Source of the DNA: Agrostemma githago
Lineage: Eukaryota; Streptophyta; Magnoliopsida; Caryophyllales; Caryophyllaceae
Assembly: GCA_958450325.1 (NCBI GenBank)
Contig: OY288246.1
Location: 41,841,619-41,905,618, forward strand
Length of the DNA: 64,000 nt
Reading direction: 5' to 3'
Part shown: piece after piece, positions 28,782-39,799 of the stretch
Numbering within the stretch: the stretch's first letter is position 1
Layout of the letters: each line of letters begins with the position of its first letter
Notes under the pieces: model-generated
Databases searched by the model: none
The model's input: only the letters and a program-made list of their open reading frames with translations
Told to the model about the DNA's origin: nothing
Translations under genes and position numbers: made by a program

Positions 28782-31103
28782 ATGTCGCGAGCCCGCCCCC
28801 TTTCTTTCAATTCATTACTCGGAGGAACTAGCGGCGGCGACGGTGGTCGTCGTGACGTAGCTTCTTCCTCCGGGGTTGGCCCCCGGGAGGAGGATGATCA
28901 CAGGGGAGAGGGTGCTGAGTCACCCGACCCCGCTCCCTTCGATGTGATTGATTCCGACGACGAAGCCCTGGAGGTGGACCCTGCCAGGGTGGCCGGTCCT
29001 CTCATCCGCAGGGAGAGAGGGAGGACCTATTTTCTGGACAAAGAGAAATATGTGATTCCCTTACAGACCTACCCCGAGGCCAAAAATAGGGACCTAATCT
29101 TGGAAAGTAGTGCGGCTAAGGCCATCGAGCAATTTTACAATTTTGGGGAGGGGTACACAGTGGTGATCCTTGGGGAAAAAGACACAGTATGCTGTCCCCC
29201 AGAAGGGTGTGTAGCTGTCTTTCATAAGGCCCTAGAGTTCGGCCTGCGTTTTCCGTTGCATCCCTTCCTGGAAGAGACTTTCAGGAGGATGAACGTCGCC
29301 ATTGCTCAGTTAACCGCCACGGCTATCAGAGCATTAGTGGCCTATACTTGGACATGTTTATTCCATGGTGAGGGGCCATATATCGACGCCCTTCGCTTCA
29401 TGGTTGGCCTCCAAATGGTGTCTTCGTCTGGGGGAGATGGCTCCCCTGGTTACTGGTCTCTGCTGAGACAGAAAAAATACGCCCTGGTATGGCCACCCAT
29501 GAGCAGTCTCAAAGACTGGAAAAACAATTTCATATATGTCCATAGTGCGTCGGGGTGGAAAATTCCTAGACATTTTAGGAATCATGTTCATACTCGCATG
29601 GAGACGCGCGAGGAATATCATCCTCGTGTTGGGGGGAAGGCTCTGGAAGTCAGGCTGAGCCATAAGGAGAAGATTTTGATAGAAAAGTTTGAGATCGTGT
29701 CGGATAAACATGGGAACTTTTGCCCTGTTTTTTGGCTCCCTCACGCGGAGCTTATCACCACTGACGAGTACCTGCTTCCCATGGGCCTGATTCGTGGCCT
29801 TGAAGGTAGTTCTAGGATTTCCTTGTTGTCGCGATTTTCCAGGGATTTTATTTCTCCCTGCTTTCTAAATGACCGCCTCTCCTTTTCTGCAGATTCCTAC
29901 TCTTGGAGCTGGACCAAGAAGCAGGTCAGGAGGTTAGGCTTGAGCGAAGAATTGCACGTTCTTTCAAAGCGTCCTTCTCTTCCGCCAAACTTTAAGAAAG
30001 GAAGTAAGGCCTTGATGAAGCTCGTGAAAGACTTCGCCGCAGGCCGAAGATTGCCTCTTCCCCCCCGGCTGCCTTCGTCGAAGCCGGCGACTCCTACTCC
30101 CAGTATTCATGATGGGGAGGCGGAGGTTACTTCAGGGGCTACTCCTTCTCCTGGCCAAAAACAGGGCGCTTCTTCAGCCGGCCCTCGGATCTCGCAGGGA
30201 ACGCAGCCTGGAGATTCGGAAGGGACCGGGGAGAGTGTTCCCTTGGAAGTGAGGAGGAAAAGGGAGAGGGAGCCCCCTAGTGCCGACGTGGTGGATTTGG
30301 AGGCGGACGTTTCTACCCCTGATGCGAAACGTCCTGCTCGTGAGCCCTCTAGCATTCCCTTCCCAGAGGAAAATGTGGAGTTCCACTACACGGCGGGGGA
30401 TAGTGTGGACGTTTCGGGCCTGCTTTCTGACTCTGGGGCTGTCCTGGCCGACCGTATTACAAAGATGGTAACTTCCACCTCTCATCAAGTGCTTCAATAC
30501 ATCCAGCGTACCTCCAAGGTCATGCTGGCGTCTGCTGAACTGGCGGCTCTCAGCCGCCTGAGTGATGAGGAGCTGACAGTTACCCCTGGGGTTCCTCCTC
30601 CCGACCGTCTGGCCATGATAGAGAGGGACGTCTCCCTGATAAGCTCTTTGAAGGAAAAAATGTCAAAGCAGGAGGAGGAGTTGGAAGAGGCCAAGAGGCA
30701 GGCTGATCGTTGGAGGCTGCAGGGGGAAATGGCCGTGAAGGAAGTTTCCAAGTTGGGGGCCGAACTGCAGGAGAGCCGTCAATCGTTGGACCGTGCTAAC
30801 ATATCTTTGGCCGAGATGGGGCATGTGAAGGGAAGGGTGACTGTCTTGGAGGAGCAGCTGTCGCAGGCCAAGGGAGAATGGGCGAAAGAGAAAGAGTCCC
30901 TGGCTGCCGAGACTGAGGAAGCGGTGGGTGCCAGCTTTGTGAGCGGCGCCAACTCCTCTCTGTCATTGGTTATGGAGGTGATTGGGGAGATGCTCCCCTC
31001 TTTTGACGAGGACACTTTTCGGAGCCTCTATTCCGCCAAGGACGAAGCCCGGGTGACCAGGCAGCCTGAAGCAGACGCCAACGCTCGCCAAGATGCTGCG
31101 TGA
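28782..31103 (+). CDS. ORF2 (773 aa), unit 2
   Basis: Same protein as at 20959-23280, with the Transposase_28-like region, Pro/Ser-rich linker and C-terminal coiled coil. Copy-specific residues: VVILGEKD (Leu, shared only with unit 4) and GEMLPSF (Leu, shared only with unit 3), with MSKQEEEL. The frame is intact and the in-frame candidate intron is preserved. Confidence 0.8.
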   Translation: MSRARPLSFNSLLGGTSGGDGGRRDVASSSGVGPREEDDHRGEGAESPDPAPFDVIDSDDEALEVDPARVAGPLIRRERGRTYFLDKEKYVIPLQTYPEAKNRDLILESSAAKAIEQFYNFGEGYTVVILGEKDTVCCPPEGCVAVFHKALEFGLRFPLHPFLEETFRRMNVAIAQLTATAIRALVAYTWTCLFHGEGPYIDALRFMVGLQMVSSSGGDGSPGYWSLLRQKKYALVWPPMSSLKDWKNNFIYVHSASGWKIPRHFRNHVHTRMETREEYHPRVGGKALEVRLSHKEKILIEKFEIVSDKHGNFCPVFWLPHAELITTDEYLLPMGLIRGLEGSSRISLLSRFSRDFISPCFLNDRLSFSADSYSWSWTKKQVRRLGLSEELHVLSKRPSLPPNFKKGSKALMKLVKDFAAGRRLPLPPRLPSSKPATPTPSIHDGEAEVTSGATPSPGQKQGASSAGPRISQGTQPGDSEGTGESVPLEVRRKREREPPSADVVDLEADVSTPDAKRPAREPSSIPFPEENVEFHYTAGDSVDVSGLLSDSGAVLADRITKMVTSTSHQVLQYIQRTSKVMLASAELAALSRLSDEELTVTPGVPPPDRLAMIERDVSLISSLKEKMSKQEEELEEAKRQADRWRLQGEMAVKEVSKLGAELQESRQSLDRANISLAEMGHVKGRVTVLEEQLSQAKGEWAKEKESLAAETEEAVGASFVSGANSSLSLVMEVIGEMLPSFDEDTFRSLYSAKDEARVTRQPEADANARQDAA

Positions 31104-31968
31104 TGCCTCCTCTCCTCTATGGAAGCTTTTCATTTTCTTGTGCTGAACCATCGTTTCATGGTTTTTCTTGTAATATTTTGCTACTTGGTTTCTTCTTTGA
31201 CTTTGTAAAATTTTTTCCACCCTTTATGGGTTGTTTGTAGGATACTTCTCTTCGCCCTTTATGGCGTAACTGTCTTAATTTAAGGATCTTCTTCTCGTTT
31301 GCTTGATTGCGCTTGTCATGTCCTGCCCCCTGCCTGCCCAGAGGTAAGCAGGGCAGCTTTTTCCGTTTTTTATACAAGGTTGGGGGGGCAGGCTCCCAGT
31401 CCTTGTTGGTTTGGCCTGCTCCTGGCTTTTCGTTCAAAGTCCAGGAGGCTTGCCCCCTGCCTGCCCAGAGGTAAGCAGGGTAGCTTTTTGCGTTTTTTTA
31501 TACAAGGCTGGGGGGCCTGCCCCCAGTCCTTGTTGGTTTGGCCTGTCCCTGGCTTTTCGTTCAAAGTCCAGGGGGCTTGCCCCCTGCCTGCCCAGAGGTA
31601 AGCAGGGTAGCTTTTTGCGTTTTTTATACAAGGTTGGGGGGCCTGCCCCCAGTCCTTGTTGGTTTGGCCTGTCCCTGGCTTTTCGTTCAAAGTCCAGGGG
31701 GCTTGCCCCCTGCCTGCCCAGAGGTAAGCAGGGTAGTTTTTTGGTTTGCGTTGGGGGGTTCGCTTTTCCCAATTTTGGCAACAGGGGGGTCTCCCCCTAT
31801 TGCCCCCTGCTCGTTTGTGTGTGAAAGACGCGTGTGTGAACAGGCAACGAGTATAAATCTGTATCTTCTCATTTCTTTTAAAATTCTTTTTTGATATTGG
31901 GGTGGTCGGAGCCGTTGACATTTTTGATCGTCCTCCGCCTTTTTTAGTAAAACTGCCTATATTCCTGT
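31104..31968. repeat. convergent 3' region with 127-bp repeats, unit 2
   Basis: Repeats start at 31324 and run to about 31740 with the same copy number as unit 1. No gene is supported. Confidence 0.85.
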
Positions 31969-34460
31969 TTAAACGTAGTATTTCTTTAGCGTGTCTGCGT
32001 TCCAGTGAGCGTTCAGCTCTTGTCCCTCCAGACTGGCTATCCTGTACGTGCCTGGGCCCAAGACCTGAGTGATTTGGTATGGGCCTTCCCAATTGGCACT
32101 TAGCTTCCCGTGCTCTCTTGATTTTCCAGTCGCTTGTGTTTTTCTCAGAACCAACTCGCCCACCTGAAAACTCCTCTGTCGGACTTTGCTATTGAAAGCT
32201 TTCCTCATTCGCTGCTGGTAGGCAGCGATATTGGTACTGGCTTCCTCTCTTAGCTCACTTACCAAGTCCAGGGCCTCAACCATCGCAGTTTCATTTTCAG
32301 CCTGGTTGTACTGCAGGGAACGTAGAGAGGGAATCCTTGTCTCAATTGGCAACAAAGCCTCTGCTCCATATACCAGGCCAAATGGGGTCTGGCCTGTTGA
32401 CTCCTTCCTGGTAGTTCGGATGGACCAGAGTATACTGGGGAGTTCATCAGCCCACCTACCTTTGCAGTCATCCACCATTTTCTTCAGGCCATTCAGAATT
32501 TGTTTGTTGGCTGCTTCCGCCTGCCCATTGGTTTGAGGATGGCAGACGGCTGAGTAGGCGACCGAGATGTTGTGGCTTTCCAGCCAGTTTCTTAGTGGGT
32601 CATTATCGAACTGCCTTCCGTGGTCAAATACCAGCATTTTTGGTACGCCGAACCGGGTGATGACATTTCGCCAGATCATCTTCCTGACTGCCGGCTCAGT
32701 GATGTTAGGCACTGCCTCCGCCTCCACCCATTTGGTGAAGTAGTCTATGGCGACAATTAAGAACTTTCTGCCTCCTGTGGCCACCGTGAAGGGTCCTAGG
32801 ATGTCCATCCCCCATTGAGCAAAGGGGATGGGGGATAGGATTGGCCTGAGCTCCTGAGCAGGGCCGATCGATGGGGCAAAGAGTTGGCATTTTCTGCATT
32901 TCTGGGTCAGGCTCTTGGCATCTGCCAGCATGGTAGGCCAGTAGTAGCCTGCTCTGAGGGCCTTGTGGGCCAGCGACCTACCGCCAATGTGATGCCCACA
33001 AATCCCTGAGTGGATATCATCCAATACCTCTACGGCCTGATCCGCCCGTAGGCATTTAAGCAGGGGATAAGTAAAAGATTTTTTGTAGAGTTCTCCATTA
33101 ATGAATATGAACCAGGCTGCTTTAGCCTGTACCTTCCTTTTTTGTAGTGAGTCTGATGGTAAGATACCGTGCCTCTTGTACTGGACGAAAGGGGTCATCC
33201 AGCTTTCCAGCTCTTCTTCCACGGCATTAATCGTTTGACAGGGATCAGTAGACTTCTCGTGTAAAACGTCGACCCATACTGATCTTCGGATGTCCTGCAG
33301 ACTGGAGCTTGCCAGTTTTGACAGGGCATCTGCTCTGTTGTTCTGGGATCGGGGAATTTGTTTGACCTCATATGATTTCAGGCCGGACAATTCTCCTTTT
33401 ACCATCTCTAGGTATGCGGCCATTGCTTGGTCTCTTGCCTCGTATTCTCCATTGATCTGGTTGGCGATGAGCTGGGAGTCTGTTGCTAAAACAATTCGTT
33501 CCGCCCCTGCGGCTTTAGCCAGCCTGACGCCTGCGAGTACTGCTTCATACTCTGCTTCATTGTTTGATGCTGGGAAAACGAATCTGAGAGCATGCTCAAA
33601 GTCGGTCCCTTCTGGGCTGGTTAATACGATGCCTGCGCCTGCGCCGTTGGCCGTTGAGGACCCATCAGTGTATACGACCCACTCTTGGGCAGGTGCTTCC
33701 TCTTCCCCTGAATGGGAGCACTCAGCCAAAAAGTCTGCCAGAGCTTGGGCTTTGATGGCTGTTCTCGGCTGGTAAGATATACCTAGCCCACTCAGCTCAA
33801 TTGCCCATTTCAACAATCTTCCTGATTTTTCGAATTTTTCCAACAACTTTTCCAGGGGCTGGTCGGTGAGGACTATGACTGGATGCGCGTCAAAATAAGG
33901 TCTGAGCTTTCTGGCTGCAATTATGACCGCGTAGGCGGCTTTTTCAACCATCGGATAATTCTTCTCAGCTGCCCCCAGCGCATGACTCACAAAGTATATA
34001 GGTTGCTGGGTGCCTGCCTCTTCCCTTAGGATGACCGCACTGACGGTTATATTAGTTACTGCAATGTAGAGGAAAAGTTTTTCTCCTGCTACTGGTCTTG
34101 CCAGGGTAGGGAGCCTCTTAAGATGGTCCTTCAGTTGCTCGAAGGCCTCTTTCTGCTCGCCTTCCCATTTGAACTGTTTGTTTCCTTTCAGAATTTTGAA
34201 AAAAGGAGTGGCTCTGTCTGCTGATCGGGCTATGAATCGTGCCAAGGCGGCCATTCGTCCCGTCAGGCGCTGGATGTCCCTGATGGTCTTGGGCTCGGGG
34301 AGGTCTAGAACTGCCTGAATTTTTTCAGGGTTGGCATCTATACCCCGAGAACTGACCAAAAACCCTAGGAATTTTCCGGAGCGTACTCCAAACGTGCACT
34401 TTTTTGGATTTAGTTTCATTTTATAAGCGCGCAGAGAATTGAAGGTTTCCTGCAAGTCTG
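31969..34460 (-). CDS. C-terminal half of gypsy pol, unit 2
   Basis: Same domain order as unit 1, with the second RNase H and integrase catalytic residues intact and the same PBS-RT fusion. Differences read from the translation: GEQKEAFEQ (unit 1 GEQKAAFEQ), PLEKLLEKF (unit 1 PLEKVLEKF) and AGIVLTS (unit 1 AGVVLTS). Unit 3 shares all three changes except that it reads VGIVLTS. No start codon of its own, and it lacks the catalytic RT half. Confidence 0.9.
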
Positions 34461-34478
34461 TCCCCACAGACGGCGCCA
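34461..34478 (-). other. primer binding site fused to mid-RT, unit 2
   Basis: TGGCGCCGTCTGTGGGGA on the minus strand, followed directly by CAGACTTGC of RT, as in units 1 and 3. Confidence 0.9.
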
Positions 34479-34481
34479 AAT

Positions 34482-35159
34482 TGTTCCGGTTACGGAAACA
34501 ATTTACCCGGCCTAGAATCCGGGCAGCGTAGTTGAATTGATGATGGATAATTAGTCGCTTGATTCTCTTGATCTCCCCTTCCTCTCACTCTTGAAATCGG
34601 ACTTTCCCGGCGGAAGATGGCTTGCTCCCTGCACAATAAACGCACAGGGCCTCGGAGGTTGTCCGAGCAAACCCTCTCCGATGCCTAAGTTAGTCCGTGA
34701 AATGCCTTGACGTACCTAGCTCGTGAGGAACTAGGTGGCGTTTTAAGAGTAAGAGTCTAGAGAGAGAAAATCCAACCCCTTTCATGTGGGAAATGGAGAG
34801 GTATTTATACCTTCCCACAAGAGAGAGAAGAGGAAGAGGAATGGTTGGATGGGAGAGTGACAAGTGGCGGCTTCTCATCCATCCATTCCCAATTACCTTA
34901 GGCAAAATGACGAGAGGGCCCCTGGGATCCCGGCCCTGTTGGCCGGGGTCCTTCCCAGGGCAGACGGTCTCCAGGCAGGGGCTGCTAAGCCCTGGCAGGC
35001 TGGGTTGGGCTGCGCTCTCAGCGGCTGACGGCCAGACTTTAGCGCTTTCATGCTTTGCTCTTGGTCCTTGCTGGGGGCTTGTCTTTCGACTCTCTGACAG
35101 GAATCGTCTCGGGGCCTGCATAGCAGGCAGTGGATTGACAGGCGGCCCACCCCCAATCA
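34482..35159 (-). repeat. LTR 2 of the array (678 bp)
   Basis: Same ends and length as LTR 1. Reads GTCCGAGCAAACC on the plus strand where LTRs 1, 4, 5 and 6 have GTCCGAGGAAACC; LTR 3 shares the C. Confidence 0.85.
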
Positions 35160-35513
35160 ATTGGCCCTCGTCAGTAGGAGGGAAGTGAGACTTCTCCTCT
35201 GCTGACGACTCTTGCTTGGAGGGGGGTTGACTTTCAAGTCTATCGCAGCATTTAATGCTTCGCGCCTTCCCAATGGAACTTTGTACTGTTCCTGTCAGGA
35301 ATGCAAAGAGGCAGGAGCTCTTTCGTAATGATTGCCTTTTTCTTCTGGGCGGATTTTGGGGAACCGTGAGGAGTTCTTAATTGGTGGTTCTCCTCCCAGG
35401 GTGGTTGGAGCGCTCATTAATGCGGAGTTTCCCTTGGTATAAAATCTCTAGCTTTCCTTGCTCATTTGCACTTCGTTTCTTCTTCAATCTCTTCTATTTT
35501 CCTCATTCTAAAC
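35160..35513 (+). promoter_or_regulatory. ORF1 upstream region with TATA box, unit 3
   Basis: TATAAA at 35438-35443, in the same context and distance to ORF1 as in unit 2. Confidence 0.6.
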
Positions 35514-36095
35514 ATGACTTGGATCAAAAAAAGTGTAATTCGCCGTGGAGTCAAACATGTTTCCTTCATCTTCAGAGGGTTTTGGAGGCTCAGATATGCG
35601 CGGGCTGCTTATTTAGTTGCTCGCCGGAGTCGCTGTTCACGGCTTCGCCTTCGCCGGAGGGGTCGGAGGACCGCTATTAGGATGGGCAAACGCCCTAGGA
35701 GGTCCCTTCCTCCTGCTGCGCCTAGGTTCAGGCGTTGCTCCCAGGGTGGGGGCTGTTATGATAGGGGGTGCCATGAATGTTTTCCATGGCTGCATCCTGA
35801 ACAGTTCGGCCCCAATTCTGACACCGATTCCTCCCTGGAGTCGGGCCCTTCTTCGCCTGTAAGAAAGACAGGCTGTCGCACTTGCGACGAGTCTCGTGCT
35901 GTCCCTTTTGGAAGGGACTGGGAAGACAGCAGCCATGATTCTGACGATAGTGAAGGTCTCGGCTGCCTGAGCGACGGGGACAATGGCGGGGCTTCCGACG
36001 ACCCCTTTCAGGGTTCTCCAAGTTGGGACTGGGGTTCGGCTCTCGGGAGTCCGGGCAGTCCTGGAGATTACTCCCCAGACTTGGGGGACGACTAG
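35514..36095 (+). CDS. ORF1 (193 aa), unit 3
   Basis: Translation identical to unit 2 as far as I can read: basic N-terminus, Cys cluster, acidic SWDWGS tail. Start chosen at the ATG opening MTWIKKS. Confidence 0.7.
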   Translation: MTWIKKSVIRRGVKHVSFIFRGFWRLRYARAAYLVARRSRCSRLRLRRRGRRTAIRMGKRPRRSLPPAAPRFRRCSQGGGCYDRGCHECFPWLHPEQFGPNSDTDSSLESGPSSPVRKTGCRTCDESRAVPFGRDWEDSSHDSDDSEGLGCLSDGDNGGASDDPFQGSPSWDWGSALGSPGSPGDYSPDLGDD

Positions 36096-36612
36096 GCTTG
36101 TGTAGCAGGGCCTTTTAATTTCTGTCAGGCTGGAATTCTCCAAGCCTTATGTAATTTTCTTTTATGTTCGTCTTGCGATGTATCTTTCCCTGGCGGGGTT
36201 TTCAATTAAATGAATATTCTGTTTTTTTTTTTTTTTTTTTTTTTTTGAGGTCATTGATTGACCCTTCTCTCTGACGTTTCTGTTTACCGAGGCTTCTCTT
36301 GAAAAAGGTGAGCGGTCGGTGTTCAGTGTGTGACACGTGGAGGGTCTTCGCAGGTTTTGTCAGGGTTTCCACCTTTTGGACTTCTTTGGGCTTTTTATAT
36401 AAACCCACCTCCCCATTCATTCTCTTCTTTTACTCTTCTTGACACCTTTACTCCCCCTAACACTTCTTGGATTCCCTTCATTGACTGAGCGTTTTCTTTT
36501 TTGAGGAGCAAGGATCACTTCTTGTCGTCATCTCTGACAACTTCACCGGCGTTCTTTTTTAGGTCAGAACTTCTTGAATCTTTCGCTTCTTTTCTTCCCT
36601 TCTATAGCCTAA
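36096..36612 (+). promoter_or_regulatory. ORF2 promoter region, unit 3
   Basis: 25-T tract, G-box 36334-36339, TATATAAA 36396-36403. The text before the T tract reads CAATTAAATG, unlike CAATGAAATG of units 1 and 2. Confidence 0.65.
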
Positions 36613-38934
36613 ATGTCGCGAGCCCGCCCCCTTTCTTTCAATTCATTACTCGGAGGAACTAGCGGCGGCGACGGTGGTCGTCGTGACGTAGCTTCTTCCT
36701 CCGGGGTTGGCCCCCGGGAGGAGGATGATCACAGGGGAGAGGGTGCTGAGTCACCCGACCCCGCTCCCTTCGATGTGATTGATTCCGACGACGAAGCCCT
36801 GGAGGTGGACCCTGCCAGGGTGGCCGGTCCTCTCATCCGCAGGGAGAGAGGGAGGACCTATTTTCTGGACAAAGAGAAATATGTGATTCCCTTACAGACC
36901 TACCCCGAGGCCAAAAATAGGGACCTAATCTTGGAAAGTAGTGCGGCTAAGGCCATCGAGCAATTTTACAATTTTGGGGAGGGGTACACAGTGGTGATCC
37001 CTGGGGAAAAAGACACAGTATGCTGTCCCCCAGAAGGGTGTGTAGCTGTCTTTCATAAGGCCCTAGAGTTCGTCCTGCGTTTTCCGTTGCATCCCTTCCT
37101 GGAAGAGACTTTCAGGAGGATGAACGTCGCCATTGCTCAGTTAACCGCCACGGCTATCAGAGCATTAGTGGCCTATACTTGGACATGTTTATTCCATGGT
37201 GAGGGGCCATATATCGACGCCCTTCGCTTCATGGTTGGCCTCCAAATGGTGTCTTCGTCTGGGGGAGATGGCTCCCCTGGTTACTGGTCTCTGCTGAGAC
37301 AGAAAAAATACGCCCTGGTATGGCCACCCATGAGCAGTCTCAAAGACTGGAAAAACAATTTCATATATGTCCATAGTGCGTCGGGGTGGAAAATTCCTAG
37401 ACATTTTAGGAATCATGTTCATACTCGCATGGAGACGCGCGAGGAATATCATCCTCGTGTTGGGGGGAAGGCTCTGGAAGTCAGGCTGAGCCATAAGGAG
37501 AAGATTTTGATAGAAAAGTTTGAGATCGTGTCGGATAAACATGGGAACTTTTGCCCTGTTTTTTGGCTCCCTCACGCGGAGCTTATCACCACTGACGAGT
37601 ACCTGCTTCCCATGGGCCTGATTCGTGGCCTTGAAGGTAGTTCTAGGATTTCCTTGTTGTCGCGATTTTCCAGGGATTTTATTTCTCCCTGCTTTCTAAA
37701 TGACCGCCTCTCCTTTTCTGCAGATTCCTACTCTTGGAGCTGGACCAAGAAGCAGGTCAGGAGGTTAGGCTTGAGCGAAGAATTGCACGTTCTTTCAAAG
37801 CGTCCTTCTCTTCCGCCAAACTTTAAGAAAGGAAGTAAGGCCTTGATGAAGCTCGTGAAAGACTTCGCCGCAGGCCGAAGATTGCCTCTTCCCCCCCGGC
37901 TGCCTTCGTCGAAGCCGGCGACTCCTACTCCCAGTATTCATGATGGGGAGGCGGAGGTTACTTCAGGGGCTACTCCTTCTCCTGGCCAAAAACAGGGCGC
38001 TTCTTCAGCCGGCCCTCGGATCTCGCAGGGAACGCAGCCTGGAGATTCGGAAGGGACCGGGGAGAGTGTTCCCTTGGAAGTGAGGAGGAAAAGGGAGAGG
38101 GAGCCCCCTAGTGCCGACGTGGTGGATTTGGAGGCGGACGTTTCTACCCCTGATGCGAAACGTCCTGCTCGTGAGCCCTCTAGCATTCCCTTCCCAGAGG
38201 AAAATGTGGAGTTCCACTACACGGCGGGGGATAGTGTGGACGTTTCGGGCCTGCTTTCTGACTCTGGGGCTGTCCTGGCCGACCGTATTACAAAGATGGT
38301 AACTTCCACCTCTCATCAAGTGCTTCAATACATCCAGCGTACCTCCAAGGTCATGCTGGCGTCTGCTGAACTGGCGGCTCTCAGCCGCCTGAGTGATGAG
38401 GAGCTGACAGTTACCCCTGGGGTTCCTCCTCCCGACCGTCTGGCCATGATAGAGAGGGACGTCTCCCTGATAAGCTCTTTGAAGGAAAAAATGTCAAAGC
38501 AGGAGGAGGAGTTGGAAGAGGCCAAGAGGCAGGCTGATCGTTGGAGGCTGCAGGGGGAAATGGCCGTGAAGGAAGTTTCCAAGTTGGGGGCCGAACTGCA
38601 GGAGAGCCGTCAATCGTTGGACCGTGCTAACATATCTTTGGCCGAGATGGGGCATGTGAAGGGAAGGGTGACTGTCTTGGAGGAGCAGCTGTCGCAGGCC
38701 AAGGGAGAATGGGCGAAAGAGAAAGAGTCCCTGGCTGCCGAGACTGAGGAAGCGGTGGGTGCCAGCTTTGTGAGCGGCGCCAACTCCTCTCTGTCATTGG
38801 TTATGGAGGTGATTGGGGAGATGCTCCCCTCTTTTGACGAGGACACTTTTCGGAGCCTCTATTCCGCCAAGGACGAAGCCCGGGTGACCAGGCAGCCTGA
38901 AGCAGACGCCAACGCTCGCCAAGATGCTGCGTGA
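36613..38934 (+). CDS. ORF2 (773 aa), unit 3
   Basis: Intact copy of the antisense ORF2. Copy-specific residue: ALEFVLRF (Val) where all others have ALEFGLRF, within the Transposase_28-like region. Shares GEMLPSF with unit 2 and VVIPGEKD with units 1 and 5. Confidence 0.8.
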   Translation: MSRARPLSFNSLLGGTSGGDGGRRDVASSSGVGPREEDDHRGEGAESPDPAPFDVIDSDDEALEVDPARVAGPLIRRERGRTYFLDKEKYVIPLQTYPEAKNRDLILESSAAKAIEQFYNFGEGYTVVIPGEKDTVCCPPEGCVAVFHKALEFVLRFPLHPFLEETFRRMNVAIAQLTATAIRALVAYTWTCLFHGEGPYIDALRFMVGLQMVSSSGGDGSPGYWSLLRQKKYALVWPPMSSLKDWKNNFIYVHSASGWKIPRHFRNHVHTRMETREEYHPRVGGKALEVRLSHKEKILIEKFEIVSDKHGNFCPVFWLPHAELITTDEYLLPMGLIRGLEGSSRISLLSRFSRDFISPCFLNDRLSFSADSYSWSWTKKQVRRLGLSEELHVLSKRPSLPPNFKKGSKALMKLVKDFAAGRRLPLPPRLPSSKPATPTPSIHDGEAEVTSGATPSPGQKQGASSAGPRISQGTQPGDSEGTGESVPLEVRRKREREPPSADVVDLEADVSTPDAKRPAREPSSIPFPEENVEFHYTAGDSVDVSGLLSDSGAVLADRITKMVTSTSHQVLQYIQRTSKVMLASAELAALSRLSDEELTVTPGVPPPDRLAMIERDVSLISSLKEKMSKQEEELEEAKRQADRWRLQGEMAVKEVSKLGAELQESRQSLDRANISLAEMGHVKGRVTVLEEQLSQAKGEWAKEKESLAAETEEAVGASFVSGANSSLSLVMEVIGEMLPSFDEDTFRSLYSAKDEARVTRQPEADANARQDAA

Positions 38935-39799
38935 TGCCTCCTCTCCTCTATGGAAGCTTTTCATTTTCTTGTGCTGAACCATCGTTTCATGGTTTTTCTT
39001 GTAATATTTTGCTACTTGGTTTCTTCTTTGACTTTGTAAAATTTTTTCCACCCTTTATGGGTTGTTTGTAGGATACTTCTCTTCGCCCTTTATGGCGTAA
39101 CTGTCTTAATTTAAGGATCTTCTTCTCGTTTGCTTGATTGCGCTTGTCATGTCCTGCCCCCTGCCTGCCCAGAGGTAAGCAGGGCAGCTTTTTCCGTTTT
39201 TTATACAAGGTTGGGGGGGCAGGCTCCCAGTCCTTGTTGGTTTGGCCTGCTCCTGGCTTTTCGTTCAAAGTCCAGGAGGCTTGCCCCCTGCCTGCCCAGA
39301 GGTAAGCAGGGTAGCTTTTTGCGTTTTTTTATACAAGGCTGGGGGGCCTGCCCCCAGTCCTTGTTGGTTTGGCCTGTCCCTGGCTTTTCGTTCAAAGTCC
39401 AGGGGGCTTGCCCCCTGCCTGCCCAGAGGTAAGCAGGGTAGCTTTTTGCGTTTTTTATACAAGGTTGGGGGGCCTGCCCCCAGTCCTTGTTGGTTTGGCC
39501 TGTCCCTGGCTTTTCGTTCAAAGTCCAGGGGGCTTGCCCCCTGCCTGCCCAGAGGTAAGCAGGGTAGTTTTTTGGTTTGCGTTGGGGGGTTCGCTTTTCC
39601 CAATTTTGGCAACAGGGGGGTCTCCCCCTATTGCCCCCTGCTCGTTTGTGTGTGAAAGACGCGTGTGTGAACAGGCAACGAGTATAAATCTGTATCTTCT
39701 CATTTCTTTTAAAATTCTTTTTTGATATTGGGGTGGTCGGAGCCGTTGACATTTTTGATCGTCCTCCGCCTTTTTTAGTAAAACTGCCTATATTCCTGT
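38935..39799. repeat. convergent 3' region with 127-bp repeats, unit 3
   Basis: Repeats from 39155 to about 39571. Same structure as units 1 and 2. No gene supported. Confidence 0.85.
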